From Cardiobacterium valvarum (GTDB taxonomy: Bacteria > Pseudomonadota > Gammaproteobacteria > Cardiobacteriales > Cardiobacteriaceae): a stretch of DNA of 64,000 bases. Location: contig NZ_UFUW01000001.1 of assembly GCF_900460955.1 (NCBI RefSeq), positions 2,686,775 through 2,750,774 on the forward strand. The letters run 5' to 3'. Shown one piece after another: positions 8,213 through 16,735 of this stretch (position 1 is the first letter of the stretch; each line of letters opens with the position of its first letter). The position numbers and the translations under genes are program-made. The notes below the pieces were generated by a model, which saw only the letters and a list, made by a program, of their open reading frames with translations, did no database searches and was not told the DNA's origin.

Positions 8213-9316
8213 TTACATATCCCACCCCTCACAATAGGCCGGATTGGCACGTGCAATAGCCCCAACCGGGGTCAGAACCCGGCGCTGCATCTTCCATTGC
8301 CCGGTTTGATGTTGCAGCTGCCCGACGATCAGGCCTTTGTGCCGTCGTACATCGCGGGCAAAAGTCTCCAGCGCCGAAGTTTGAAAAACATTGCCGCCAT
8401 AACGCGCGCAATAGGCCTGCAATGCGGCCTGTGGCACACAGAAATCTGCCGCCGCCGCATTGGCTTGCTGTTCATGCGCCGGCAAATTCTCGGTATCCTC
8501 ACGCTGCAAAATCTGCGGATCATCCACGGTTTCTGCGCTTTGTCCGTCGCCATTGAAAACATGCTCCAGCTCATGACGCAGGACAAACCAGAAATTATCA
8601 ATCCGGTCCAGGCGCAACGACATGGCAATTACCGGATTCTCTTCGTCCAGCCAGAAACAGGCACCATCAATTTTTGCGCCTTTCAGCGCCTGCAAATACA
8701 GCAGACGGATGCCGTAAGACGGTAGCAGCGTAGCAACTTCGGCCACACGTGCTTCATCGTCCAGCATGGTTTCAAGTTGGGCCAGCAGGGGGGCCTTGCA
8801 GGCGGCATCAAACGTTGTCGGTACCGGCATTTTCTCTGTGATGGCGCGCGCGCGCATCACCCACGCCTGCTGCACCAGCGGATAATCGCCATAGAGCGCC
8901 GCCTGGGTCTTGGCGGCAAAGACAGGGGACCTTTCAAACCATTGCCGCATTGCTCGGGTTCGTGCCGTAATATCATTGACGGCCTGAATCCAGCCCCGCT
9001 TGACCATTTCCTGATAAAACGGGAAGGTCTCGCGGAATTTGGCTTTATCGGCGATCTCCGCCTGATTGATCTCGGTGTTCGCCAGATCGTACTGGCTTTG
9101 CAGATTCATCCATAATTCCGCGCTGGTGCCGAACGCGGCGGCCAGCTGCTGTGCCGTCTGTGCGGTAATGCCCGCCTTGCCGGCAATAATCTGGTTAACC
9201 ACGCGTAGCGGCCGGCCAATCATTTCGGCCAGTTCTGTTTGTGTCCATTCGCGCGTATCCAGCTCATCCTTGAGGTATCCCCCTGGATGGAAGGCTTCTT
9301 CCTCGATATGGCTCAT
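8213..9316 (-). CDS. higA: HigA-family antitoxin fused to an ImmA/IrrE-like metallopeptidase
   Basis: 367 residues. Residues 1-100 are a HigA helix-turn-helix (HPGGYLKDELDTREWTQTEL) as in HigA antitoxins that bind their own promoter and the HigB toxin. The C-terminal part carries a zinc-protease-type HELEHVF motif with a downstream acidic segment, as in ImmA/IrrE proteins that cleave repressors. Long two-domain HigA proteins of this type are known. It overlaps higB by 4 bases, toxin first, the normal HigBA order. The peptidase domain could cut this or the prophage repressor, but that is inference. Confidence 0.85.
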   Translation of the reverse strand: MSHIEEEAFHPGGYLKDELDTREWTQTELAEMIGRPLRVVNQIIAGKAGITAQTAQQLAAAFGTSAELWMNLQSQYDLANTEINQAEIADKAKFRETFPFYQEMVKRGWIQAVNDITARTRAMRQWFERSPVFAAKTQAALYGDYPLVQQAWVMRARAITEKMPVPTTFDAACKAPLLAQLETMLDDEARVAEVATLLPSYGIRLLYLQALKGAKIDGACFWLDEENPVIAMSLRLDRIDNFWFVLRHELEHVFNGDGQSAETVDDPQILQREDTENLPAHEQQANAAAADFCVPQAALQAYCARYGGNVFQTSALETFARDVRRHKGLIVGQLQHQTGQWKMQRRVLTPVGAIARANPAYCEGWDM

Positions 9317-9807
9317 GGCACCCTCACCCTAATGAAAATCTTCTTAATAGAACAAATCACGATTTCCTCCGCGTCAAGGAGGAACATCAAGCGGTATTGG
9401 TCGTTCAGTCGTAACGAACGCTCCCGTCTCTCTCTATATTCTTCACAATGCAAAGGACGCTCCCGTCCCCCCCTATATTCTTCACAATGCAAAGGACGCT
9501 CCCGTCCCCCCCTATATTCTTCACAATGCAAAGGACGCTCCCGTCCCCCCCTATATTCTTCGCAATACAAAGGACTCTCCCGTCTCTCTCTATATTCTTC
9601 ACAATACAAAGGACGCTCCCGTCTATCTCTATCTCTATATTCTTCACAATGCAAAGAACGCATGGCTTGCAAATCGCGTATGTTTTTTGCCGCCTTGATG
9701 TAATTGAGGCACTTCCTGAACGCTTTACCGAGCTCCGCTGGGTAGCCTTTGACAGGCTGTCCGTCCGCCAGTTTTTGCAACTTCTTGTCCTGAATACTGT
9801 ACCGCAT
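9313..9807 (-). CDS. higB: HigB/RelE-type toxin with an in-frame tandem-repeat insertion
   Basis: 164 residues, against about 92 for typical HigB. The first 50 residues (IQDKKLQKLADG, then YPAELGKAFRKCLNYI) and the last 35 (SLRLNDQYRLMFLLDAEEI) are the two halves of an ordinary HigB ribosome-dependent mRNA interferase. Between them lie six copies of a 13-residue unit of the type RERPLHCEEYRGG (the last copy to be read on the plus strand is 15). The insertion replaces the loop before the strand that carries conserved arginine and is wholly in frame. Whether the protein is still a toxin is unknown. Confidence 0.8.
   Translation of the reverse strand: MRYSIQDKKLQKLADGQPVKGYPAELGKAFRKCLNYIKAAKNIRDLQAMRSLHCEEYRDRDRRERPLYCEEYRERRESPLYCEEYRGGRERPLHCEEYRGGRERPLHCEEYRGGRERPLHCEEYRERRERSLRLNDQYRLMFLLDAEEIVICSIKKIFIRVRVP
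9421..9660. repeat. 39-bp minisatellite, six units, inside higB
   Basis: Units start at 9421, 9460, 9499, 9538, 9577 and 9616. Five are exactly 39 bp and the last is 45 bp, with an extra CTATCT-type hexamer. Units 2 and 3 are identical; the others differ by a few bases. Because 39 is a multiple of three and the unit lacks stops in several frames, long spurious frames run through it on both strands. No spacers, so not a CRISPR. Confidence 0.95.
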
Positions 9808-9872
9808 GAAGCGCCTGAAATGTCATTTTGTGTAAAATGGTACAAACTCAAAAACCATAAGTCAATACCCGC

Positions 9873-10352
9873 TCACTGCCCAGCAAGGTAATCCCCCGCA
9901 AGCTGCACCATCTCCGCCACATCCTCATCAGTGAGCTGCAAAAAGGGGCGAGCGGGGATGCCGGGGTGGTTGACGCTCTTGCGGTAGATGGTGCGGTTGC
10001 CGACCTTGAAAGCCAGTGCCTTGGCGCGGCGGGCGGTGATGGCGTGCGGCGCCGTGCCAAATTGGTGATAGGGGGCGTAACTGAGGCTGGAGCCGACCAC
10101 CGCCTGCTTGCTGTCGCTTTCTGCGGTGATACTGTCGCGCAGCCGCCCGGTATCCAGCAGCGGCCTGCCGCGTCGTGCTTTCAGACCCGCCCAGGCGGGG
10201 CGGCCACCGGCGCGGAAATTGAGCATCACTGCGCGCTGCATCCTTGCGGCAAGCAGCGCGGTAAGGTCATCGGAGTGTGCGAGCGTGCCCTCGATGCTGT
10301 TGAGCAGATTGGTGAGGGGGTCGAGGTTAACGCGGATGTCGAGTTCAGCCAT
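9873..10352 (-). CDS. Virion morphogenesis protein, Mu gpG-like
   Basis: 159 residues from the ATG at 10352 (MAELDIRVNLDPL). The family hallmarks are visible: FRAGGRPAWAGLK, then LLDTGRLRDSI, YAPYHQFGT and IPARPFLQL near the end. gpG acts at head completion or tail joining. The start lies 8 bases inside the upstream candidate immunity gene, so it is coupled to it. Intact and normal length. Confidence 0.9.
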   Translation of the reverse strand: MAELDIRVNLDPLTNLLNSIEGTLAHSDDLTALLAARMQRAVMLNFRAGGRPAWAGLKARRGRPLLDTGRLRDSITAESDSKQAVVGSSLSYAPYHQFGTAPHAITARRAKALAFKVGNRTIYRKSVNHPGIPARPFLQLTDEDVAEMVQLAGDYLAGQ

Positions 10353-10800
10353 GTTGCCGTGCCTCGTGCCATGCCCTGATGTCGGCAAACTGCGCTTCCA
10401 TCCACTCAGGGTTATGCTCCACCAGCCACAGCAGGCCGAAGGCCTCGCCGACGCCGTAGGAATACAGCTCGCCATTGATGTTGCGGTGTGCATCCAGCCA
10501 GCGCCACATCTCTTCATTGTGCGGCGTGTTGTAGGCGTTCACCGGTGCATCGTCGAAGCCTTGCCAGTCTTCGCCGAACAGGTCGCGGCCATAAGCGGCA
10601 TAGGCGGCATCCGGGTCTTCCGCCACCGCCACCGCAATCCACGCCTGCTGCGCTGCCTCAAAGGCGGCAAAGGTCGGGTATTGCGGGTGGTAGCGCCAGA
10701 GGGTGCGCCGCTCCGCCTCCGTCAGGTAGTTGTAGATAAAATCCTCAGGCTGCCAGCCGCGCGGTTCGTTTTCGTTCAGATTTCCTGCAAGGTGAGCCAT
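10345..10800 (-). CDS. Candidate immunity protein for the MuF-linked toxin domain
   Basis: 151 residues from the ATG at 10800, an acidic tryptophan-rich protein (EDFIYNYLTEAERRTLWRY near the start). I do not recognise a family and see no signal peptide. It starts 25 bases before the stop of the MuF-ART gene. That tight overlap, its acidic character and its absence from the standard Mu gene order suggest a cognate antidote for the upstream ADP-ribosyltransferase-like domain. This is inference from context; it could instead be an unrelated accessory head gene. Confidence 0.55.
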   Translation of the reverse strand: MAHLAGNLNENEPRGWQPEDFIYNYLTEAERRTLWRYHPQYPTFAAFEAAQQAWIAVAVAEDPDAAYAAYGRDLFGEDWQGFDDAPVNAYNTPHNEEMWRWLDAHRNINGELYSYGVGEAFGLLWLVEHNPEWMEAQFADIRAWHEARQHG

Positions 10801-12230
10801 TGTTCGCTTTTTCCGTTGATGGTTCTTATTTCGCCGCTCAGGATGCGCCATGCCGTACCGGGGCGGAATATCACTTCTTCCTGCTGCGGCAGCAGGCTGA
10901 GGGCGCGTATTTTCTTGCCGCGTTGGCAATGGAGGGTGAGGCGCACCGGATAACGGGCAAAAACCTCCGCTCCGGCACTGCCGCTGAAAAAGGTGGGGTT
11001 ATAGACCACATCGCCCACATCCAGTCCGGCGAAAAGGGCATTGTACTCCGCCGCTGTGGCGCGCCGCACCACCGTGCCGGCATAGTCGGGCAGTTTGCGC
11101 AGGGCGCTTTCCATATTGGCCACCAGCGCCGCGCTGACCAGCTTTTCGGGGTATTTTAGTCCTGCACCGCCGTGCAGCAGCAGGTTGTTGATGTGCCCGT
11201 GTACCCGGGTAAACACGGCAATGGACAGCGTCTCCGCCTCGTCCAGTCCCAGCGCCGCACCACGCCCGAACAGGTCATTGTGCTTATAGCGGATATTGTG
11301 GGTAATCTCTGCCTGCGCCGCACCATATTGCGGCACGGTGTCCAGTGCCTGCTTCAGCGCATCCAGATTCTCTATGCCACGCAGTCCGGCGGCCTCACCC
11401 GCAAGTTTGGCACGCTCGGCCAGCCGCTCGGCAAAGGCCGCGCCGTGCTTCTCCGCCGCAATCTGCTGCAATCGGTCGAGGTAATTGGCGCCGACGTTGC
11501 GGTCAAAGCCGACATCGGCACTGATGATCTGCCCATTGGGCATTTTCAGGCCGCGTGTGGTCACGGTGTCGCCGTCGCGCCCGACCAGCTGCTCCACGTC
11601 CTCCCACTGCCCCTCGCTGCTCTCGGCAACACGGCCCATGGCTTCGAGGTCGCGCGCGCTGTGCTGGATGACACTGCACCTGCAATTAAAACCATTGGGC
11701 GGATAAAAAGTCTGCCAAAACGGGTCATCAATAGGGTAAATATGCCCATCCAGTGCCGCGTGTTCGTCGCGGGTACGGTCATCCATCACCGCCGTGTACT
11801 CAAGGTAGGGCATGGCCTTTTGTACGCGCGTGATTTCCTGCCAGCGTCCGGCGGCAAAGGCATTTTTGACGTTGGTGCGGTAGATGGAGTTAAGACGGTG
11901 CTCACCAAAGCGCACCGCCAGTTGCTCGCCGGTCTTGCTGTCCACCATCAGGCCGTCATCAAGCAGCCAGCCGTGTTGCGCCATGCGGCCGCCGACATCC
12001 TCGCGCCACTCACGCTGCGATTTGCCCTGATTGATGGCTTCTTGCAGCGAGGCGCGCAGTTCCTCTACCACGTCCTCGCGGTAGAGACCCGTGATAAAAA
12101 ACGCCTGCTGCTCGGCAGCGATTTGCGCCTCGCGCCAGTTGGCGGGGGTGGCGTAGCCTAGGCTCTGGAAATAGCGGACGGCGCGCTCCGGCGGCAGGCC
12201 GAGGGCGAAACCGAGGTCAGGCGCGGGCAT
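10776..12230 (-). CDS. MuF head morphogenesis protein with C-terminal ADP-ribosyltransferase-like domain
   Basis: 484 residues from the ATG at 12230. Residues about 60-210 are a MuF/Mu gp30 domain (TNVKNAFAAGRW, AVMDDRTRDEHAALDG, PPNGFNCRC). The last 100 or so look like a mono-ADP-ribosyltransferase. Visible elements are an arginine strand (VVRRA, about 387-391), an S-x-S motif (PTFFSGS, about 413-418) and a final glutamate in QQEEVIF (about 449-455, Glu452, with Gln two before it). MuF-toxin fusions are a described class of phage polymorphic toxins. The toxin may be packaged in the head and delivered with DNA, or act in the host. Confidence 0.8.
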   Translation of the reverse strand: MPAPDLGFALGLPPERAVRYFQSLGYATPANWREAQIAAEQQAFFITGLYREDVVEELRASLQEAINQGKSQREWREDVGGRMAQHGWLLDDGLMVDSKTGEQLAVRFGEHRLNSIYRTNVKNAFAAGRWQEITRVQKAMPYLEYTAVMDDRTRDEHAALDGHIYPIDDPFWQTFYPPNGFNCRCSVIQHSARDLEAMGRVAESSEGQWEDVEQLVGRDGDTVTTRGLKMPNGQIISADVGFDRNVGANYLDRLQQIAAEKHGAAFAERLAERAKLAGEAAGLRGIENLDALKQALDTVPQYGAAQAEITHNIRYKHNDLFGRGAALGLDEAETLSIAVFTRVHGHINNLLLHGGAGLKYPEKLVSAALVANMESALRKLPDYAGTVVRRATAAEYNALFAGLDVGDVVYNPTFFSGSAGAEVFARYPVRLTLHCQRGKKIRALSLLPQQEEVIFRPGTAWRILSGEIRTINGKSEQWLTLQEI

Positions 12231-13821
12231 GGATTTGCCCCCACAGATTGGCGACAAAGAGGGCGCGCGCCAATACCTGCTGCATCTGCGCACCATCCCA
12301 GTCGGGATAGGCGGCGCGCACGTCGGTGGCGAGCGCATCAAGGCTCACGCCCTGTTGCAGCAGCTTGCCGAGATGTTTCGCCAGCGCCTCGCCGCCCTCG
12401 TTAAGCGGATTATGCGCGGCGTCGCGATCAAGTATTGCTTCTAGCAGTTGTTGCCCGCTGGCATTGGCCGGCGTGACCGAGAGGGCCGCCTGCCGTGGCG
12501 CGCAACAACTACATCCCGCGCCGGCAAAACCGGCAGCGGCAGCGAGTGGCGCGGGTGCGGCGTTATTGTCGGGCAGGTGCAACACGGCCTCGCCCTCCAC
12601 CGCCGCCGGAATGGCGAGCTTTTCGCGCGCCCAGGCAGCGGGAATCTGCATGCCGATGCCGACCAGTTTTGGCAGAGCGTCAGCGTAAACGGCAAGGTCT
12701 TCGGGTTGTGACAGGTCAAACGCAAAGTACGGCATCCGCGCCGGGTCAACGCCGCCACGGTTGAGCAGTACCAGCGGCGCAATCAGCTGCCGTGTCAGCG
12801 TTGCCGCCAGTTGACGGGCATCGCTGGCGAGCAGGTCGTGCCGCACCTCGTTATGGACGTTGCCAAGGGCGTTGGTGCTCGTCTTACCGTCGGCCTGGCT
12901 GGTCAGGGTGCCGCCGAGGATGATTTTGCTCGCCGTTTTTTCACACCAGCTAATCATGGTCATGTAAGCGTCGCCGTTGCCGTCGGCGGCATTGAGCAGC
13001 TCCAGCCCCATGCCCTCGGGGATGATGCCGGCGGCGTTGTGGCCGATGCCGACCACGGCGCGCAGCAGGGTCTTTTTATCCTCCTCGGTGGCTCCGGCGC
13101 TGTATTTACCGATGCGCACCGGCAGGCCGTAAATTTCCAAAAATTCGGCGAGGTCGCGGATCGAGTAATTTTTGAAGAGATACGGCCAAACTAATGACCG
13201 CATCAAGCCGCCGCGCGCGGTGATACCGCTGCGCGCCTGGGCACGATGCACAATCCAGCCGCAAGGCCACAGCTCCTCCCCTTCGGGGTCGCCGTCCACC
13301 GCGCGCAGCCGTAATACATTTTTCCGCAGCTGAAACCAGCCCTGCGGGCGATGGGTAAAGGTGGCGGGCAACCATAGCCCATCGCGCTGTTGCCAGGCGA
13401 TTTCACAGGCGGCAAAGCCGTGGCCGAGTGCGTCGAGCAGGTCAAAGAGCAACGCCTCAAAATCATCCAGCCCGTACAGCCAGCGCTTGACCTCTTCGGC
13501 GAGTGCCTGCTCCGCCGCCGTGGCATCCACCGGCGGCAATACCTGCCACGGCAGGCCAATCAGCGCCCGTTTGCGCTTGCTCATCTCGGCGAAGATATGG
13601 CCGTCTTTTTCCTCGGCGTCGGCAAAAAGCTCCGCTTGCGCGGTGATGTCGCCGTCCTCGGCGGATTCGAGGATGTCGTGCAGTTTCAGCGGCGTCAGCC
13701 CGCGTCCGGGATGGTCAAACGTGGTGCCGAGCCGCGCGGCCAGCGCTGCGCTCTGTGCGCCTTTGGGTACTTTAATGCGTTGTTGTACGGCCTTTAACGC
13801 CGCCTTAAACCAGTGTTGCAT
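12217..13821 (-). CDS. Portal protein, DUF935 (Mu gp29-like)
   Basis: 534 residues from the ATG at 13821, chosen because AGGAGG lies 7 bases upstream; an in-frame ATG at 13839 lacks such a site. Family blocks include FAEMSKRKRALIGLPWQV and DFEALLFDLLDALGHGF. It forms the dodecameric gateway for DNA at the capsid vertex and docks the terminase. A CSCC cluster near residue 445 is unusual. It overlaps MuF by 14 bases and sits 11 bases after the terminase. Confidence 0.92.
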   Translation of the reverse strand: MQHWFKAALKAVQQRIKVPKGAQSAALAARLGTTFDHPGRGLTPLKLHDILESAEDGDITAQAELFADAEEKDGHIFAEMSKRKRALIGLPWQVLPPVDATAAEQALAEEVKRWLYGLDDFEALLFDLLDALGHGFAACEIAWQQRDGLWLPATFTHRPQGWFQLRKNVLRLRAVDGDPEGEELWPCGWIVHRAQARSGITARGGLMRSLVWPYLFKNYSIRDLAEFLEIYGLPVRIGKYSAGATEEDKKTLLRAVVGIGHNAAGIIPEGMGLELLNAADGNGDAYMTMISWCEKTASKIILGGTLTSQADGKTSTNALGNVHNEVRHDLLASDARQLAATLTRQLIAPLVLLNRGGVDPARMPYFAFDLSQPEDLAVYADALPKLVGIGMQIPAAWAREKLAIPAAVEGEAVLHLPDNNAAPAPLAAAAGFAGAGCSCCAPRQAALSVTPANASGQQLLEAILDRDAAHNPLNEGGEALAKHLGKLLQQGVSLDALATDVRAAYPDWDGAQMQQVLARALFVANLWGQIHARA

Positions 13822-13832
13822 TGCTTGTCCTC

Positions 13833-15455
13833 CTACCATGCGCCGTCGCCAAAGCGCGCCGCGTCGCTATGACGCGGCACCGCCGTATAGCCCACCTGCT
13901 GCCCGCCGTGCGCCACCGCCCCCGCCCACAGCATATGCAGGGCATCGGGGCCGTCGTCATGATCGGCCTTGGGGAAATGGCGCAACTGGCTGATCAATGT
14001 CGCCTGCTCGCTGTGCAGCTTGATCAGACCGTTCGCCATATGCGGTTGCAGGCTCTCAATGCGCAGCATCTTGTCACTATGCGGGCTGACCGCACGCGCG
14101 GGGACGGGGATGCCCTGCGCGGCACTGCGGCGGATAAGCTCCGTCCGCAAAAATTCCTGGAATTGCACCGCCTCGACAAACCACACCAGACAGTGGTAGC
14201 GCTGGTGCAGGGCAATGACGTCGCTGATGATGCGGTCGGGCAGACGTTTTTTGATTTGCGCCTCGACAACGTAGAGCGTGCCGCTCTTGCGCTCGTAGCC
14301 GCCAACGAGGATGGCGGACGGGTCGCGCGCTGCGCCCGCTCTGCCCAAAGAGGGGTCCACCGCGCCAAAATAGACGAGGTCGTGCGGCAGCTCTCCCCAG
14401 TACTGGATGACATGGGCAAAGGGCACATCCTCGCCGCTGACCGGGTCGTTTTGGTACTCCGAATCAAAGGTGGCATGTCCGTCGCGGGCGCGGATTTTCA
14501 TCAGTGCCAAGAGCGGTCGCGCCGCCCAGCTCACCACCGCGCCGGCATCCATCGCGGCGCGGTGCTCGTAATAAAAGCGATCGGCGGCGGCCTCGCCGCC
14601 GGACAGATAGATGCTCTCCCATTCGTCCCACAGCACCATGTCGCTCGGCGGCTTGAGCAGCGCCTTAAAACGCGCCGTGGTCCATGCCTTGTTGTTTAGA
14701 GTGCGCGCCAGCACGCTGTCGTAGTGGAGGATGGTGCCGATATAGACCACATCCATTTTCTCGCCGGCGGCGCCCAGCGGCAGCACGGTCTTGGTCAGCC
14801 AGCTGTGCAGCTTGTCGCGCTGCTCGGCGCTGCGCACTTGTTCGTCGTTTTCGAGGTCGTCAAGGATGACCAGGTCGGGACGGTGTGCGCCGTGGCGCAG
14901 ACCGCGCAGCTTTTTGCCGCTACCGGCGATGGTGATTTTGATGTTGTTGGCGGTGACCACGGTGCCCGCCTGCCATACCCGCCCTTTGCCCGCCGCCTCC
15001 GGGAAATCTATGCGCAAACGCGGATTGGCCTCCAGCTCGACCTTGATGGCCTCCAGCATCGGATAGGCCTGGTCGATACTCTCCATAATCAGCACCGCGT
15101 AATGCTTGCGCCCGGTGACGATGCAGTACAGGGTAAAAAGCTGGGTGACGAGGGTGGATTTGGCTTCGCCACGCGGCGCAGCGATGGCGTCCAGCTCGCT
15201 TTTCGGGCTTTGCAGGATGCGCGGCAGACGGTCAAAGAGGTAGCGGTGCAGGTCGCTGCGCTCTGGATGGCGGGTGTAATGCGGGAAATAGTGGTTGACG
15301 AAGTAGTCATAGCCCGCGCGCGGGTCGAAAACCAACTTGCGCCGTGCCGCCACCGCCTTGGCGCTGTCGTCCCAGCCCGCATAGTGTGCCTCAATATTGG
15401 CACGCAACGACGCCGACAGCGCGGCGAGGTTTTCAAAAAATTCAGCTTTTTTCAT
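13833..15455 (-). CDS. Terminase large subunit, Mu gp28-like
   Basis: 540 residues. The ATPase part has a Walker A-like APRGEAKST near residue 93 and a Walker B DLVILDDLEND. The C-terminal RNase H-like nuclease shows FGAVDPSLGR. It cuts concatemer-free Mu DNA next to the phage end and pumps it into the prohead through the portal. It overlaps the preceding small gene by 4 bases. Intact. Confidence 0.93.
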   Translation of the reverse strand: MKKAEFFENLAALSASLRANIEAHYAGWDDSAKAVAARRKLVFDPRAGYDYFVNHYFPHYTRHPERSDLHRYLFDRLPRILQSPKSELDAIAAPRGEAKSTLVTQLFTLYCIVTGRKHYAVLIMESIDQAYPMLEAIKVELEANPRLRIDFPEAAGKGRVWQAGTVVTANNIKITIAGSGKKLRGLRHGAHRPDLVILDDLENDEQVRSAEQRDKLHSWLTKTVLPLGAAGEKMDVVYIGTILHYDSVLARTLNNKAWTTARFKALLKPPSDMVLWDEWESIYLSGGEAAADRFYYEHRAAMDAGAVVSWAARPLLALMKIRARDGHATFDSEYQNDPVSGEDVPFAHVIQYWGELPHDLVYFGAVDPSLGRAGAARDPSAILVGGYERKSGTLYVVEAQIKKRLPDRIISDVIALHQRYHCLVWFVEAVQFQEFLRTELIRRSAAQGIPVPARAVSPHSDKMLRIESLQPHMANGLIKLHSEQATLISQLRHFPKADHDDGPDALHMLWAGAVAHGGQQVGYTAVPRHSDAARFGDGAW

Positions 15456-15736
15456 GCTTCACCAGCGGGACTGAGGAGTTTTTCCGTCTCCGTCCTGACC
15501 AGTTCCAAAAACGCGGCGAAGTTGGCGCAATCGTGCGGCACGGTCTTGCCGCCCACGGTCAGCTCGTAGCGTGGCCGTTGCGGGTTGTCGCAGCTCACGC
15601 ATACGACGCGGTGGCGGATAGTGATGATGGTCCACGCTCTGCCGTCCGGCTTGTGGTAGGTGGCGATTTCGCTCGCGTGGATGTGCAGCATTCGCACCAC
15701 AGCGGCCAGTTCAAAATTAAAACAGACCCGCGTCAT
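15452..15736 (-). CDS. Hypothetical phage protein between terminase subunits
   Basis: 94 residues with a CVSCD pair near residue 46 and two histidines in MLHIHASE. It is linked by 4-base ATGA overlaps to both the gp27-like and the gp28-like gene, so it is co-translated with the packaging enzymes. I do not recognise the family. A small metal-binding accessory is possible but not shown. Confidence 0.6.
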   Translation of the reverse strand: MTRVCFNFELAAVVRMLHIHASEIATYHKPDGRAWTIITIRHRVVCVSCDNPQRPRYELTVGGKTVPHDCANFAAFLELVRTETEKLLSPAGEA

Positions 15737-16230
15737 TTCAATTCCTTCTCCAGTTGCGCCCCAAAAGGTTCGAGTTCGTCGAGAAACGCGCCGAGTAATT
15801 CGGGGCGTTTTGTTTTCAGCCAGTCGGCCAATTTTTCCAGCACTTCCAGTGCCACGGCGAGGCGTGAGGTTTCCGGCAGCAGTTTTTTGTTGGCGCTGAT
15901 GGCCTTGTTGTAGCTGTCGGAGAGCGAGGTCAAGAGCGTTACCCGCTCACTGGCGGGGATGTCTTCACGCGCCAGCGCATCCATTGTCCCCTTGAATTGC
16001 AGGACGAGGTCGGTGAGTAGTTGCCGCGCGATGTCTTCGAGGTCTTTGCCGGCCATCGTGTGTGCGGCGCGCAGTTTTTCCCAGTTGTCGCCGGCGGTTT
16101 CCGCCTTGTCCTTCCAGCGGCGCGCGGTGGCAAAGCTCACACCGCACTGCCCCGCCGCGACCTCCAGCGACAACCGCTCAAAGACGTAGAGCCGTCGCAG
16201 TTTGTCCCTGGTCTCCTGCCCATGCGCCAT
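15733..16230 (-). CDS. Small terminase-like protein DUF1804, Mu gp27-like
   Basis: 165 residues. The N-terminal 45 form a helix-turn-helix (LSLEVAAGQCGVSFATARRW) that would bind the packaging site. The remainder is helical and ends LEPFGAQLEKELK. DUF1804/gp27 pairs with the large terminase in Mu-like phages. Normal length and order. Confidence 0.85.
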   Translation of the reverse strand: MAHGQETRDKLRRLYVFERLSLEVAAGQCGVSFATARRWKDKAETAGDNWEKLRAAHTMAGKDLEDIARQLLTDLVLQFKGTMDALAREDIPASERVTLLTSLSDSYNKAISANKKLLPETSRLAVALEVLEKLADWLKTKRPELLGAFLDELEPFGAQLEKELK

Positions 16231-16232
16231 GC

Positions 16233-16463
16233 TTATATCCCGTATTTGGCGCGGATAAAGGCAACACCGACGTTGACGATGCCGCCGCCAAGGACGCCAC
16301 CGGCAAAGCCAATCACCGCCGCGCGCCGCGTCTGCTCGCGCTCGAGGGTGTCAAGGCGGGTGTACAGCCGTTCGTTTTGCGCGCGGATTTCGCGCAGGAT
16401 TTGCATCAAGTCGGCGATGGTCGGCTCCTGCTGTGCCCTGTCGGTCATGATGATGTTGCTCAT
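16233..16463 (-). CDS. Small protein with coiled coil and C-terminal membrane segment
   Basis: 76 residues. A heptad-like helix (residues 15-48, ILREIRAQNERLYTRLDTL) is followed by one glycine-rich membrane segment (AAVIGFAGGVLGGGIVNVG). It overlaps the next upstream gene by 4 bases. Position between spanins and terminase is like Mu gp25/gp26, of unknown role. It may belong to the lysis cassette. Confidence 0.6.
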   Translation of the reverse strand: MSNIIMTDRAQQEPTIADLMQILREIRAQNERLYTRLDTLEREQTRRAAVIGFAGGVLGGGIVNVGVAFIRAKYGI

Positions 16464-16735
16464 TTGTCTGCCTTGTTATCGAGTTTGTCGTTAATCCGTT
16501 GTGTTTGCCCCTTGACCTCGTTCACGAGGTCATAGAGGCGGTTAAACTGCTCTTTGGCATCGTCGCGGCGCTGGTAATGCTCACCAATGGTGCGTAGCTC
16601 GGTATTGAGCTGGCGCTCGATATTGTCCATGCGCTGTTTGTCTTCGTCCTGCCGCTTGTCAATGCCGCGCACCCAGTACCAGCCGATGGCAATCAGCAGC
16701 GAGATGATGGTGTTAAACAGCTGTTCTTGCGTCAT
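16460..16735 (-). CDS. Small membrane-anchored coiled-coil protein
   Basis: 91 residues. An N-terminal membrane helix (LFNTIISLLIAIGWYW) is followed by a highly charged coiled coil. Architecture resembles holin-associated or DUF2730-like proteins of Mu relatives. It overlaps the o-spanin gene by 4 bases. A holin or spanin-linked role is inferred from neighbours only. Confidence 0.6.
   Translation of the reverse strand: MTQEQLFNTIISLLIAIGWYWVRGIDKRQDEDKQRMDNIERQLNTELRTIGEHYQRRDDAKEQFNRLYDLVNEVKGQTQRINDKLDNKADK

Noticed and set aside
9421..9660. Possible CRISPR array
   Set aside because: Units are directly adjacent with no unique spacers, and the block is in frame inside higB.
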